DNA of 64,000 nucleotides from Ramazzottius varieornatus. Lineage: Eukaryota > Tardigrada > Eutardigrada > Parachela > Ramazzottiidae. The notes beneath the pieces are model-generated. The model was not told the DNA's origin, did not search any database, and saw only the letters and a program-made list of their open reading frames with translations. The stretch lies in contig BDGG01000002.1 of NCBI GenBank assembly GCA_001949185.1, positions 2,618,467-2,682,466 of the forward strand. Reading direction: 5' to 3'. Below are positions 47,570 through 60,932 of this stretch, piece after piece. Made by a program: the position numbers and the translations under genes. Positions within the stretch are counted from its first letter, which is position 1; every line of letters starts with the position of its first letter.

Positions 47570-49351
47570 TCACCAATCCGGCTTGTTTATGGTAGTGATA
47601 TAGTTATCTTTACCATGATACGGCTGCTGGAAAGGCGTGGCTGCTGTGATTACCGGACAGCACTACAACAAAAGTTACTGACCCTTGACAGCGTGTTATA
47701 GGACAGTTTGTTTAGGGGTAAATACGAAAAGGTATCTCCTGAATTGCATTTGAATATACCTGAATCCACACCCAATGGAGCTGGTTATCCCAAGGGTTCA
47801 TGGCTTGGCCCATCCCTAGAATTTACAGACAGGTATGCTGGTGCGCTAACCTTCGGGTAGGCTTTGCCGGGGGAAGCGACGGTACGTGGTTGCCCATTTC
47901 CAAATTATTTCTAAAGCACTTGCTTGAAGAAGAGTGACAACCATGGAGAACGTTATTCTTACCTGTCATAACAAAGTGCGGTACATCGCCTGCAAAAAAG
48001 CACCAGGTCGTTATTCTACTTGTCTACGAAAGGCTGTAAAATTTAGATTTAGAGCACCATGGTGCAGAGAACTTAATTACATCTGACGATCCAGTATCCG
48101 TCGTAGTGTTCGCCAGCCCTACAGAAAGAAGGATTGCGCTACGAGGTACCTGGGTAACAGGGCTGCCTTACCTGTCATGGGTGTATTTCCATTGACAGCG
48201 GTCGTAGTCTATCTGGTAGTTCTCCGGTGTTTGGCCTGCAGACAATGCAGCCTTCAGCAGTTTGCTGCATCAGGTTTCAACAAACGGAGGTTGGAAACGC
48301 CTACAGCATTTCATTCCGACTGGAGCGATAGGATTTATCGACACAGGGCTGTAAAATCCTGGAAATATCGAATGTAGTAAACGGCGAGAAGTACTGGTAG
48401 TGAGTTCAAACGAATATCGAGCTAACCTGTAACAAACGTGTTGACTGTGTCGGTTGGAAACACCTTATCGTAGCAGTAGTATTCACCGATCGTCAGGTTC
48501 CTGACAGAAGATAAACAATATCAGTGTTGGTATTCACTGATTTTTCTCTTAGATGTAACAAGGAGCTTCGAATGGGTGCTGCGTTGAAAGATGCCGAAGG
48601 TTTATAACATTTACCTGGTGTTGCACAGGGGATAATATGGGTAATAACCGTTTGACGGTGGTTTTTTGGGGAACCTTGATACAACGAGAACAAAAGAGCA
48701 TGAGCATCAAGCGTAACATCGGATTAACTTGTCGACCAGGAAGCAATCAAGTTGATTCGGCCTACTCACATGAACGTGCACCAGACCTCTGTAAAGTCCA
48801 CAAACCATGTCATTGAAATTCGCGCATCACTGATTACTTGTCAGTGTGACTTACGTGAAATTCCCATGAACCCGGTGAACGCGTCATAGACTCCTGCGAA
48901 AATTACTTGTTCAGTCAAAAACAAAACAACACAACACGAGGAAGGTGCTTCCAATATTGCAGAAGTTGAAGGACGTACTCACCGGTCATGGCCTCCCCGT
49001 CGCTGCATTCGACCAACCACTTATGGTACTGAAACCATCACAACAAAAGCCGATATTAAGTGTTCATGGTACTAGATATATGTCAGACGAAATCGGATGT
49101 GAGCCCAGCTGACCTCATCGTTAAAGCCACCTCCCATGTTACCGGCAGTAACGATACAGTCGCCGGTCGCTAAATAAATATTGCTGGCTGATCATGAAGG
49201 ACTCAGTAATTGTAAGAAAGGGTTCCGGCATCTAAACATAATCAACCGTACCGAAACAACGATTTGCAGCATAGTATCCGGAAACGGTCAGAATAGTCTG
49301 TAAAAAACAGAGAAAAACACCAACGTGTTCGGGGCTAAAAGACAGGCGCAT
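47570..49351 (-). CDS. Dermatopontin-like secreted protein built from 11 small exons
   Basis: Exons 49351-49252, 49169-49114, 49028-48983, 48893-48855, 48788-48770, 48500-48427, 48235-48172, 48118-48081, 47989-47963, 47815-47760 and 47662-47570 join in phase to 203 aa; vertebrate dermatopontin is about 201 aa. A signal peptide (MRLSFSPEHVGVFLCFLQ...) opens exon 1. The mature protein is Cys- and Trp-rich with repeated W-x-V-x-C ... M-T-G units (WLVECSDGEAMTG; WIVRCDVPHFVMTG) and a WVWIQCC segment like the W-x-F-x-CC of dermatopontin/amebocyte aggregation factor. Exons of 19, 27 and 38 nt are unusual. If exon 8 were not spliced, a TAA would end the protein at 147 aa; the repeat pattern argues for splicing. 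The family call is moderate; the exon chain is stronger because every joint keeps phase. Confidence 0.6.
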
Positions 49352-50295
49352 TCTGTACACTGTCGTGGTGAGCTGCTGTCTCACGCTGATCAACGAGGAC
49401 TGAGGACCAGGACCAACGAGAGACAATGGAAACCAGGGTGAGGAACCCTCTAAAGTATATGGGTATCCGTATCCAGATTGCACAGTCAACGGCTCAATCG
49501 CAAAAATGGACATTGATGCTGATAACCCGGCGTACAGGCGGCTTACAGCGGTGAGACGCCCTGAGGTTACGGTAATTACTCTGCATGTATGTACAAGACG
49601 TTTCCAAACAAAAGGTGCTGACACTCCATTGATGATAAATTGTGATCACTTTTAACTCTGTCGACTGTCAGTTATAAACTTCGCATAATAAAAGCCGATG
49701 AGAAGCGCTCTTATGAACAAAAGTCATGAAGTATTAATAATCTAAGTGATAGTTTCAACTTACAGCATCACCTTCAAAAGCACTGTGATGACTACTTGTC
49801 GCATCACTTCTTAACACCCAATAAAACACTCGTGTCGGCTCCTTTTCATCGACGGGTCAAAAGCTCGTTCGTTTTTTGAGTGATAGAAACCAGAAGGACG
49901 CCTGGAAAACATTGCGTTGATTTGCTGCGTGGGCTGTGCGCGAGTTGGTACTGACCACCACGGTACAACACAGTTTTACTGTCTGCCAACAGTTCCAACG
50001 CTGCATGTAAGGATATTTAGGATAAGAGTTACATGTGTGCTTCGAGATATTGGGCTGGTGAGCGCACTGACAAACCATTCCAGCCAATACGTCACAAAAA
50101 AATGTATGCGATTAATGACGACGGAACCAACATCCGTCAAACCACCCCGACAGACCAACGTACCATCCAAACCACAAGCTGCCGATCACGTTCACGTCAC
50201 AGCACCGCCCTTATTACCCTAACAGACATTTCCCTTCTCTAGACTAATTGTTCACCGGCGTTGTAAGTAAAAGAAAACAAAAGTCAAAAGGTAGT
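49352..50295. other. Intergenic, no gene recognised
   Basis: Overlapping chance frames only. The dermatopontin-like gene's promoter should lie just right of 49351. Confidence 0.45.
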
Positions 50296-51768
<1,473 letters not shown>

Positions 51769-53362
51769 GTTCAAATCTTGAACCAAATGTCAACCCGTGA
51801 AATGTTTCAGTAGATCTGGTAGAAAGTAGAATATTCCAGATCAGGAACCAGCTCAGCCCGCATACATTAGGAGACTTCCAATACGGGATCAGCTGGAATA
51901 AATCGCATATAAAATCAACGCTCATTTAATTTCCCTGATATTTGTACATGCACGCATTGCCAGAAAAACTTTGATAAAGAGGTTTTTGAAGCGAGTAACA
52001 TGCATTACGAACCTCCGTTGGGAATGGTCGTTTAGCAGTTTAGGCTTCCCGAGCCACGTTGTTGTGTAATCCAGCCTGTCGTATCGGAGAGTACTCCGTC
52101 CAAAGAAGCAAAGGTTGGAACAGTCACGGGGTTCTTCGAAAGAAGGCAACAATATGTTGAGCAAGTGCGGGGAAAGGGTTCTTAGGTAAAGCTTAGCAAG
52201 GTGCGAAGACGCGAAATCTGTTATGGGCGAGAGAAACCAGATCTAAAGGCTGCAGTATTCATCCACCAAAAGACGGTTCAGTCAAGTTGGTCTAAGGCCT
52301 TGCGCGACAAGCAGGGGAGGAAGGCACCACAAACGGGCAGGAGTACACGCGGTATGGTAAGTGAGTGTGGGAGAAAACGGGCAGCGCTGATCGATTTCTC
52401 CTTGGTGGTTGCACGAGGACGGGGAACGTTAGACTTTACAGCCTGGTTGAGCCTTGGACCGTGTAGCGGTCCAAGCCTGGAGCGTTCAAGTGATGTAGCT
52501 TGACGACATGAGGCTTCCTGCTGGCGGTATAAGGAGGAGGAAGAGGGAGCGAGCACAGCAAATTTGCGTTTGTACAGTGATTATCGGCCTCATAGGCCAA
52601 CACCAGCATCAGCTGAAACACGGGAGCCTTCGCCCAGTTCTTGTCAGGTACTTCGTCAAAAAAACCGCATTGCCGTACCTCCGCCCAGGGAAAAGTACGA
52701 TAGGCGTTTTGTCAAAGCAGTAGGCTACTTCGAACTGACTGCGAAAGTGTGAAGGAGGAAGGTCTTATGCTGTACTGGTGCGAACAGACATAACGTTTGC
52801 GGAGAAACTAATAGGCAGTGGGTTTTTACGATAGTTTGACTGACGGAATTTCAGCTTTCAGTCCTGTACGTCCGCTGTGACGTATCGTAACCGGGACATC
52901 GAGTAATTAAGGCCATGTGACTGCTCTGTGTTATATCGTTTGGTGCCGTCACGTGGTCCACAGAAGGCCGCTGGCTATCGGTCACGGACGAAGTGTTGGA
53001 CAGTCTGAACAGTAACCGTATTCGTTGACCAGTGAAGTGACTGGAGTCTATTGTGAAAACAGTAGCTTGCTGACGTCAGACTATTCATTCTTTCAGTTCT
53101 CACTGAACAGTGGCGTCATGCGGTAAATTTGATTTATGTCGGGTTTTGCCTGCGTGTCTGTCTCCTTATCAGTAGGAAAAGCTTCTCTTACGTTTTGCTC
53201 TCTGAATATGTTGCTGAGAATTCCATTGAGGTTTGTCTCTCTTCTCTCACATCAGCAGAAATTATCTCTGTGCTTGCTTATGCCTATTCCTCTTCCCTCT
53301 CTCCCTGACCGACAGATGAGTCGAGTCGCATCTCTGCGTGTCGATCGAGAGCTGCTCCAGAG
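51769..53362. other. Divergent intergenic region, Rab3/SSDP
   Basis: About 1.6 kb holding both promoters. Frames at 52201-52503 (+) and others lack motifs and are more likely leader or chance. No TATA box adjacent to either start was recognised. Confidence 0.45.
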
Positions 53363-56300
53363 ATGCCTGCCTTCAATCCCGAACGGCTGAATGGTGCGTG
53401 AATATGCGTCTATGATGGCAGAGGATTATCTATTTGAGTTTTAACAACAACATACTACAGCGCTATAACATGAAAAGTATCTCCTTGGATGTTTGTTTGT
53501 CTTTGGCACATTCATTCAGTCATTAGCACTTCAGACCTAATGATTAACTGTCCCGACATTTGAGGTAACAATTTACCTGTACTCGTGTCTCGGTATATTT
53601 CGGATTTCTCATTGCGATGCAAAGTATGCATATCGTTTGCCTATGCAAACTCTGTCCATGCGGGTTTTTTTCCAGTTGCACCGAATATCCGTTTGACGTC
53701 TCTTCGGACATCCGCCATCCAGTTTTTGCATTTTGACCATCTTTTGCTGGACCAGTACCATGATTCAGGGACGAGTCATTGAAAGTGACAGCAGTCGGTT
53801 TGTCCGAAGGAAATTTGTGGATCTCTGCACTGAAACCAAATACATTGTCCCACACATAAGACGAACGAACTCCACCGTCTGAAATCTCTCCTATCATCGC
53901 TTCTGATTCTGGTCATCTGCCACATCTGCGTCGCTCATCGGGGATAGCACCAGGTGAGACGAATATTCCGGAGGAAGAACTCACAGTACTACGGCAGGTC
54001 TCTGTTGTATATGCACTGATCATCCATCATGTTGTGTGAAGTTCAATCAACTGGACGATCTTGATTGGCCGACGATAAATAGGATTGGCACTTTTCTACT
54101 ATCTGTTCTGCGTTGTAGATCGACCACCTTCACTTGTCCTGACCACGACCTCTTCATAGACCGGGAATGTATTCTCGAGGAAAGGCAGGCCAACCAGTAC
54201 CGTCGGACGCCCAAGCAAAGGAGAAGTACGAGTTTAAGAAAAACGGGCTCAGGCTCGAATACACTTCTGCTGGAGATAAAAATTCGTTCTGAATGAGTTC
54301 TGTTGCAGGCTTATCGTTTTCGTTTACGAATATCTGCATCACATGGGAGCAAGTCAAGCTGCTGGAATGTTTCTCCAAGAGGTACTCCTTTCAAAACACC
54401 ATTCCTTTCGCTGTCTGAATACTTACAATATGGGAGTGTAGCACATAGTTTAATTTCTTAATTTTCTGCAGATAAAATGGTCAGGTCCACCGGTGCAGCC
54501 TGGCGCTGATCCTCCAGGTTTCCTTAGTTCATGGTGGAGGTACGTTCCCCTATCTCGCTTCGGAGAAAGATTTCCCACGGTTTGTCTGTGCTTCAGAAAC
54601 AGAAATTTATTAGTGCGTTATGATTATAGTGTATTTTGGGACCTGTACTGCGCCGCGCCGGAAAGACGCGACCGCGAACCTCATTCCAGAGAAGCTGCCT
54701 CCTTCCATGACTATGTATATCACCTCTCGGTCAACCACCGAATTTCAAACCAAAATGTTTCAACGTCTACTCTGATTTTTTTTCCAGACAATAATGGCCC
54801 AAGCTGGGCATCCTCTTTCCCCTGGCATGAACGGCATAGGCATGCCGCAGAACCATCTTTCGCACGTAAGTATAGTTCCACGAGCGCGTCTACCTGCTTC
54901 AAGTGATGTATCCATAGGACTGTTTTTGATCGTAGGGCATGCCTGACGGTGCTATCCAGAGTCCCTCGTTAGCGCACCAGCTAGCTGCCAGCGGTGAAGG
55001 CGGTCTTCCGCCTGGTTTCTTTCCCGGTTCGCATCTTCGGCCCTCCTCTGCACAGATGGTGCCTCACGGTGCCATGATGCATTCGCTGACAGGTGCAGGC
55101 GGCCAGCCGTCCAGTATGCAACAACAACAACAGCATCCCGGTCAGCCTAGTACCACCCAACAACAGCAAGCACAACAGCAATCCCAACAGCAGACCAATG
55201 GTCCTCTCAACCCCAACTCCCCACATCCTGCCATGACCATGATGATGCAGTCTGGTAAGAGTCAACAAAGTTGTGAATCTAGCCTTAACCCAAACGCAGT
55301 TTGAGTGAACTGTCGAGTATCAAGAGAAAACCACGCCGACGTTATTGTACTGTGTCGTTATTTTACAGGTGCCTCACCGAGAGGGTACGCGCCTTCGACG
55401 CGCGGTTCGCCAGCCGCTCGGATGACCCATCCCAGCCAGCAGCAAGTGGACTTTTCCGGTGCACCTCCAGGCAGTATGATGATAGACTCGCAAGGAATGC
55501 TGGTGAGTAGAATGCCCATGACGAGAGGGATGCCTGCTTCACCCATGACACCGGGCGCATATCCTCCAAGTGTCCTACAACGAATGCAGAACCCCAATGG
55601 ATCGCCTTCCTCCACCGGTTCCGTTCTCATGTAAGTCCACTGTACCATCTGGGAGCTCGGGAAACAACGTACACGATCTTTATTTCAAATGGCGCATGCT
55701 TCCGTTGTCGCCCGCTGCAAAGGTGCGCCACTCGCATTTCCTCCCAGCATTCCTCCTTTATTTTCAGGTCCACAATGCAGCACCAACAGCAACAAAGAGC
55801 CCAAGCCTGGCAGCACCAAAATTCAATGGGCCATTATTCCACGCCTTCCCCTCCAAATGGATCTTATATGAATATGGTAAGTTTTTTCTGTGAGGCTGAA
55901 TTTCTGGTTGTTTTATTTCGGTTTTTGAATTTTATTTGACGATGGTGTTGGTGTTGCTAGATGGGACCACCCTCGCATATGCAGCAAAGTCCTTCCCAGG
56001 GTAAGTTGGCTAATCCTCCAGAGCTGTGCCCTACGAATTTTAGGAAACAGGGCGACAGGCGCGAGGAGGAAGAAAGGAAGTAACGGCTAATACAGGAGAG
56101 ATCATTGATTTTCTCTTCTGTGGTGTTGTAGAGTCAGTATTATCTGGTGGATCTGATAATATTTACGGCATGATGAAAGCGCAGCAAGACAGATACGGCA
56201 ATAGCATGCAGGACGGATCGATGGCTTCTATGCAAGGAGTCGACATGGGCTCTATCAACGGTACGTCTCTCTCGCTCATTTGACATTTCAGAGTTTCCCA

Positions 56301-56920
56301 CGTCACAAAACGCATCAGTTCCCGTCAACATTAGGCATAGAAAAATTGGTCGAAGAGTAAGCGATATCTTGGTAATGTGTGAAAGCGTCGACTAGATTTC
56401 AAAGACTTAAATCTAATCCAGTTCGTCCAAAACTGTTATTGGAAAACTACGCCCACGTCCGCGTCATCTTCTTTCTACTGTATGTCAGAATGTTCGCTTC
56501 CATGCCGGATTCGCAGCAGGAATAAGTGGGAGCTGCGGAAGAAACCGTACGAGATGCTAACTGAAGTGCCGCATTCGTCTTGCCAGGCACAATGAGCACG
56601 TGCGCCACAATGGGATTACCATCTCGTGCCTTTCGTTTGGTCAGCTCCGAAACTGAGTTGCGGAGCTTGTATCCTGAAGCTACAGTTGGCGGAAGCTATA
56701 GCAGCATCAATACTGATACATGTCTAGACAGTTGTTTTGGGTTTTTGCAGGCGAAGGACTGGAAATGAAGCATTCGCCCAGTGTGAATGGCAGTACGAAT
56801 TCCTCCGGGACCCAGCAAAACACCGGGCAGAACAGTATGGAAAACGTCGACGAGTATTCCCTTTCACAGTACTCCAGCGGACAGACGGCAACTTCTACCG
56901 GGTCCACGCAGGACTCATAG
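53363..56920 (+). CDS. SSDP: Single-stranded DNA-binding protein SSDP/SSBP (LDB1 cofactor)
   Basis: Twelve exons (53363-53393, 54198-54225, 54309-54381, 54472-54539, 54630-54714, 54788-54865, 54936-55254, 55369-55630, 55768-55876, 55961-56000, 56132-56260, 56751-56920) join in phase to 463 aa. SSDP stabilises the LIM-domain-binding cofactor LDB1/Chip and is part of the Wnt enhanceosome. The LisH/LUFS domain spans exons 2-5: [27 protein letters not shown] and [14 protein letters not shown], nearly as in human. The rest is Gln/Pro/Met/Gly-rich and unstructured, typical of the family. Exons 1 and 2 are only 31 and 28 nt, yet both have good splice ends and supply exactly the missing frame. The initial [10 protein letters not shown] is not the usual SSBP start, so another first exon may exist. 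Confidence 0.95.
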
Positions 56921-57378
56921 TGCTCTCGAACAAACCATGTAGGAAAGTGACGCGAATGATCATCATTGGTGAAGGTTTAATCATCGAACTTTGAATCAAA
57001 CGAGGAAAGACCGGAAAGAAAAGTTAACCGGCGGACTGAAGTATTTCTCGACAGTTTTTATTCACGTTATCTCTGTTTCTTTCCTCCTTTTATCGCTGGT
57101 TGTAAAGGCAAGCTTCAAATTTTTGGCAGCAGTAATTATCGGTCGTGGTTGAATGGTGAAACACCGGCTGATGGTTATTTTGACTGGTTCGTTCTTCTTC
57201 ACAAATGATATCCATTTTCTTGTTTTATGTAAATCAATATTCAGCTTAATCAAATGGAACCTGTACTTTCGAATCTTTTTGAGCCAAAGATCTTTTCCCG
57301 ACCTTCAGCCTGTCTCCCACTTGTGCATCTCCTCGAACTACTAGCACGACATCGATCTTGAATAATCATTTGTTTCTC
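56921..57378. other. SSDP 3' region
   Basis: Short AT-rich stretch after the SSDP stop. No further exon recognised. Confidence 0.5.
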
Positions 57379-57612
57379 ATGTTTTTATTTATACTTGTCC
57401 TGTCTGTTCGGTTCTTCAATCGTCTAAACTTTCAAGTTTCAGCAGTAAACTTCACCGAGCTCAGTTTTGAACTCGTACTGCTAGTCGTCAAGAGCGAAAG
57501 CTCCAGAGCCGAAATACGTGCAAATACGCTAAACAAGGATGTAAATAGGCTGCGAAATACGCTAAAACAACAGTCACTGTTGGACAATTTAGAATCGAAA
57601 CTCACAGAATAA
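57379..57612 (+). CDS. Small secreted-type coiled-coil ORF
   Basis: ATG at 57379, TAA at 57610-57612, 77 aa. A hydrophobic start (MFLFILVLSVRFF) could be a signal peptide. The last 40 residues form heptad-like charged sequence (NKDVNRLRNTLKQQ, NLESKLTE). AATAAA overlaps the stop codon (57608-57613), so a transcript could end here. Alternatively the second half is a terminal exon behind an acceptor such as TTTCAG near 57440. No family recognised. It converges on PARL with 25 bp between stops. Confidence 0.35.
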   Translation: MFLFILVLSVRFFNRLNFQVSAVNFTELSFELVLLVVKSESSRAEIRANTLNKDVNRLRNTLKQQSLLDNLESKLTE

Positions 57613-57637
57613 ATTATTGATAAGAATTATTATTCCA

Positions 57638-60052
57638 TTATTTTTTGGTGTGCCCGCGCAACTGATGCCACCACTCGAGGACTTTCTTCCTCTTGGCCCA
57701 TGTTAATTCATGCCCGTACTTGACGTACCATCTGCAACAGAATGAGAAGATTTCGATAAAAACCAGAATGGAAGAACTTCCGTTATGAAGAATCAGAAAA
57801 ATGGAAATTTCTTACATTCCGAATAAAAGGCCTCCCAAATGAGCAGCGTGGTCGAAGAAACTCCATCTCAGCGCTACGCCCAACGCTTCAAAGGCAAGCA
57901 GAACGTTCAGAGCGGAGCCAGCACTGAAAGTGTACATGGGCAGGAAAATGATGGACAGTTTGGAGTCAGGAAAAGCTGTACAGACGGCGCCTAGAGCGCC
58001 AATGATGGCACCTGAGGCACCCAAAGACGGCTGATGCATCCCGCGGAGAAATTTGTTCGAAAGACTAACCAGTCCAGCAAACAGACCTGCAAAAAGAACT
58101 TACTAGCTAGTGTTTCTGACCACTGGGAAGGCCGAGCAGAAGCAAAGAAGCACAAGTTTTGCGAGTAAAAACTTTTGCTACTCGGATCACGTTGCGCACT
58201 TGTTTTCAGTTCAGCGGTTGCGATATCTGAAAGCTCGAACAATCTGATCGTCCATTGAAATCTCGACAGACTTAAAAGGGCCTCGCTTCGCTCGGGCTGA
58301 TAAAAGAAGGGAGTGAACGAGCAACCTGGGACACTATTTGAAAACCTTTGCGTGCAAATGTCAAGTGCCAGCCGTTGGCGTATGCAGGCGGATGACAGTA
58401 CTCACAGTCCAGATGAGTAGGCGCGAACGCCATGCGAATGAACCGCGACATGTCCATGCATACAGCGATAATGTGGTATGTATGCGCAGGAAAACAGGAC
58501 AGTTGGGTTTCGGCAGCCCGATTTCCGGAACATTGACTAATAATACGGTTGTTCAAACAAACAGTTCTAAGTTTTGGCACCCCAGTGGCTTTCTGTAGCT
58601 TCTGATAAGATGACAGGGAGCAAACATCGAGGAACACGGAGCTGAATTCAGATCTGATTTTTGACCATTGGCGGAGGATATGTATCAAATTTCGTGAGGG
58701 GTTGTTTCGAAAATCTCATTATGAAAGACAAGGTGCCACGGTGCAATAACGGTGAAAACGAACTATACGATTATTTCCACCGCGAATCTCCATTACGATC
58801 CGTTTTCTGTTATACGTTCTCCACTTCAACACCCTGTAGCATTATATACTAACATACGATGTCATTGTAAGCGGTCAGTCCACACTTTACACTCTACAGT
58901 AGGCAGAATCACCCTCAAGAATTCCCAAAAACCGGCCCAGAAGGGCGAAAAATTTTTGAGACTCTGAACCACGGCGAGGTGCGGCAAACTTACCATTCCC
59001 TGCCATCTCAGACTTCATGTCGAAAAAGGGGTCCTTTGGACACAAAAATGATGTTTGAGAATCCGGGCCGCCGAAAACCCAGTTAAACTGGCCGGAAGTG
59101 CGCATCTTATCACCGTGAGCCTGTGCGTACGGTCGAGTGATTTCGTGCGCAGTGCAGCCTGCAGCGGGCTGATTTATGCACCTCCGTACAAAACCGAATA
59201 TCAGGTCGCTTACCAGCAGACATGTAGAAATAAAGAAACTGCTCCCTCCCGAACATGTGAAGTGCGGCGTCGGAGAAGCTCCATAGCACGTACATATTAC
59301 AGAATAGATGAAAAGGCGCAATATGGCTGAACATGGAAGCTAGCAGAGGGATTCCGACGATGTTCGACGTTGGGTTCGACAGGAAGTACTTCCTCATGAA
59401 CGGCTGAAGACTGCGCAACTGCCACAGAAGAAATATTACACAGTTGACTAGGACCAAGCCTATCACCACTTTCTTTCCGTCGTTCAGATCTTTCCAGTAA
59501 CGAGAAATCTGTAAGAGAAAAACTCGGATGAGAGGAACATTCAAAGATTCAATGGGGGAATATATAACGGACCTTTTCCTGCCAAGAATATAATTTCTGC
59601 ATGGGTAGAAATTCTGCTCCGGGAAAAGTGTGAATTTTCTTCCGGAAGTTTTCGTAGTTCCATATTGCGCAAACTAGGTAGGACGTTCCCGCAACCTGCA
59701 AAGTTTTCCTTGATAGAGAATAATCCGAATTCAACAGTTAAGTACCCAAATATCGTACAGCTGAACAGAATGCCGTTGCCCGGATAAATTTTCCGGTATT
59801 TGTAGTCCATATATTTGTAGGTGAGGTGGGAGATTTGACCAGAAGCTTGGAAGAAGTTTTCGGGGCTGATCGTACCGGTCTGAAATAATTAAGCAAAGTA
59901 AAGAACTCAAGTCACTGAAAAATCCCACAGAACAGTTAGAAAACCGCGGAACGGTTGATTGGCCAAGCTTGATTGACTTTTATAACTAACCTGCAGATAC
60001 AAAGCAAGATTGACTGCCTCGGTGGAGCCGATATCCGGCTGAGCACCGTCAT
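57638..60052 (-). CDS. PARL: Mitochondrial rhomboid protease PARL
   Basis: Six exons (60052-59991, 59879-59759, 59695-59573, 59508-59214, 58086-57816, 57731-57638) join in phase to 321 aa (human 379). PARL cleaves PINK1, PGAM5 and other inner-membrane proteins. Residues 1-60 form an Arg/Ser/Thr-rich, almost acid-free presequence. A first TM with AIWNYE aligns with human AIWQYE at equal spacing. The rhomboid core has FHLFCNMYVLWSF; catalytic Ser in GASGA (about S225); and FFDHAAHLGG with the catalytic His. The C-terminal end is basic. The exon 2 donor (GTACGA) was picked over nearby GTs because only it yields both phase and the presequence frame. Confidence 0.93.
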
Positions 60053-60458
60053 AGCAAGTGAGCAAGACTCCCAGCAGGCGATTGTTCCGCGGATCCAGCA
60101 GCAATGTCGTTCAAGCAAGTGGGGATGTTCAAACGAGCGAGATTCCTCGCGATCCTCACTGCGATTTGTTTCTCAGCGCGACCAACGAAAACCTGGTTAT
60201 CTCTTCCAGCCAGACAAGCTCTTCTTCCAGACCCAAACCGTACTGCACGACCTGAAACCCAGAGAACAGGAGAAGGCAAAGACACACATCCGATGGGGTC
60301 GGATGGACGGATGCAGCTGATATCTTGCGGTTCGACTTCGAATGGTGATTGGTGGAACAGCTGAGCCTGACAAGATAAAAATAATTGCGACTTGACCTGA
60401 CATGACATAACACCCTGCCTTGGTGGAAGAGGCTGACTTGTGACGTCACAGTAAAGAC
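60053..60458. other. Divergent promoter region of PARL
   Basis: Minus-strand frames extend through here but lack a start consistent with PARL. No other gene recognised. Confidence 0.4.
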
Positions 60459-60932
60459 ATGGCTCTCCAGTTGGCTGATTACTTCTTCCGCCAGAAGTCA
60501 CCACAGAGTTTCCGCAAGGTATCCTTTCTCCCAAATGAAGACCGGAAGCCAGACATAGCTTTGCAAAATTTCGGCTCGACCATCGGAACTTTTACAGTAC
60601 TCGTATGGATTTCCACGAAACTCGACAACCAAGATGGCTTTCCGAAAACTCTTCCCGCTCCGCTTTAGGTTGTGATGATCTTCAAATCGGTCAGTCTGGT
60701 ATGGACCGACGTGCCTATTGGAAGACTCATACGGGAAGGGGGAAACCCGCCTCCGGATGGACCGGCGTGTGGCATCGGAGGGTTTCTGTGCCCAGCTCCC
60801 GAGTCACCCACGATTCGGGATGTCTCAGTGGGAGTCGTGGTGACCGCGGTACTTCTCGTCATCACTGGAGGATACACTTTTGTTAGATCGTACAGAAAAC
60901 CCTCGCTAGAGTACATCTCACAAGGGGATTAG
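60459..60932 (+). CDS. Receptor guanylyl cyclase-like transmembrane fragment
   Basis: Two exons (60459-60518, 60669-60932) join in phase to 107 aa. Exon 2 reads GGNPPPDGPACGIGGFLCP, then a single membrane helix (VGVVVTAVLLVITGGYTFV), RSYRK and a tail of about 10 residues. The Pro-Pro-Asp-x-Pro-x-Cys-Gly ... Cys signature just before a TM helix is that of receptor guanylyl cyclases and natriuretic-peptide-type receptors. The ligand-binding domain, kinase-homology and cyclase domains are missing and do not lie nearby on this strand. It is either a truncated gene copy or a very small receptor-derived protein. Exon 1 is not recognisable. Confidence 0.45.

Noticed and set aside
59907-60104. Alternative frame for the first PARL exons
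   Set aside because: It joins in phase too, but only the other frame gives an acid-free presequence and aligns with human PARL spacing before AIW.
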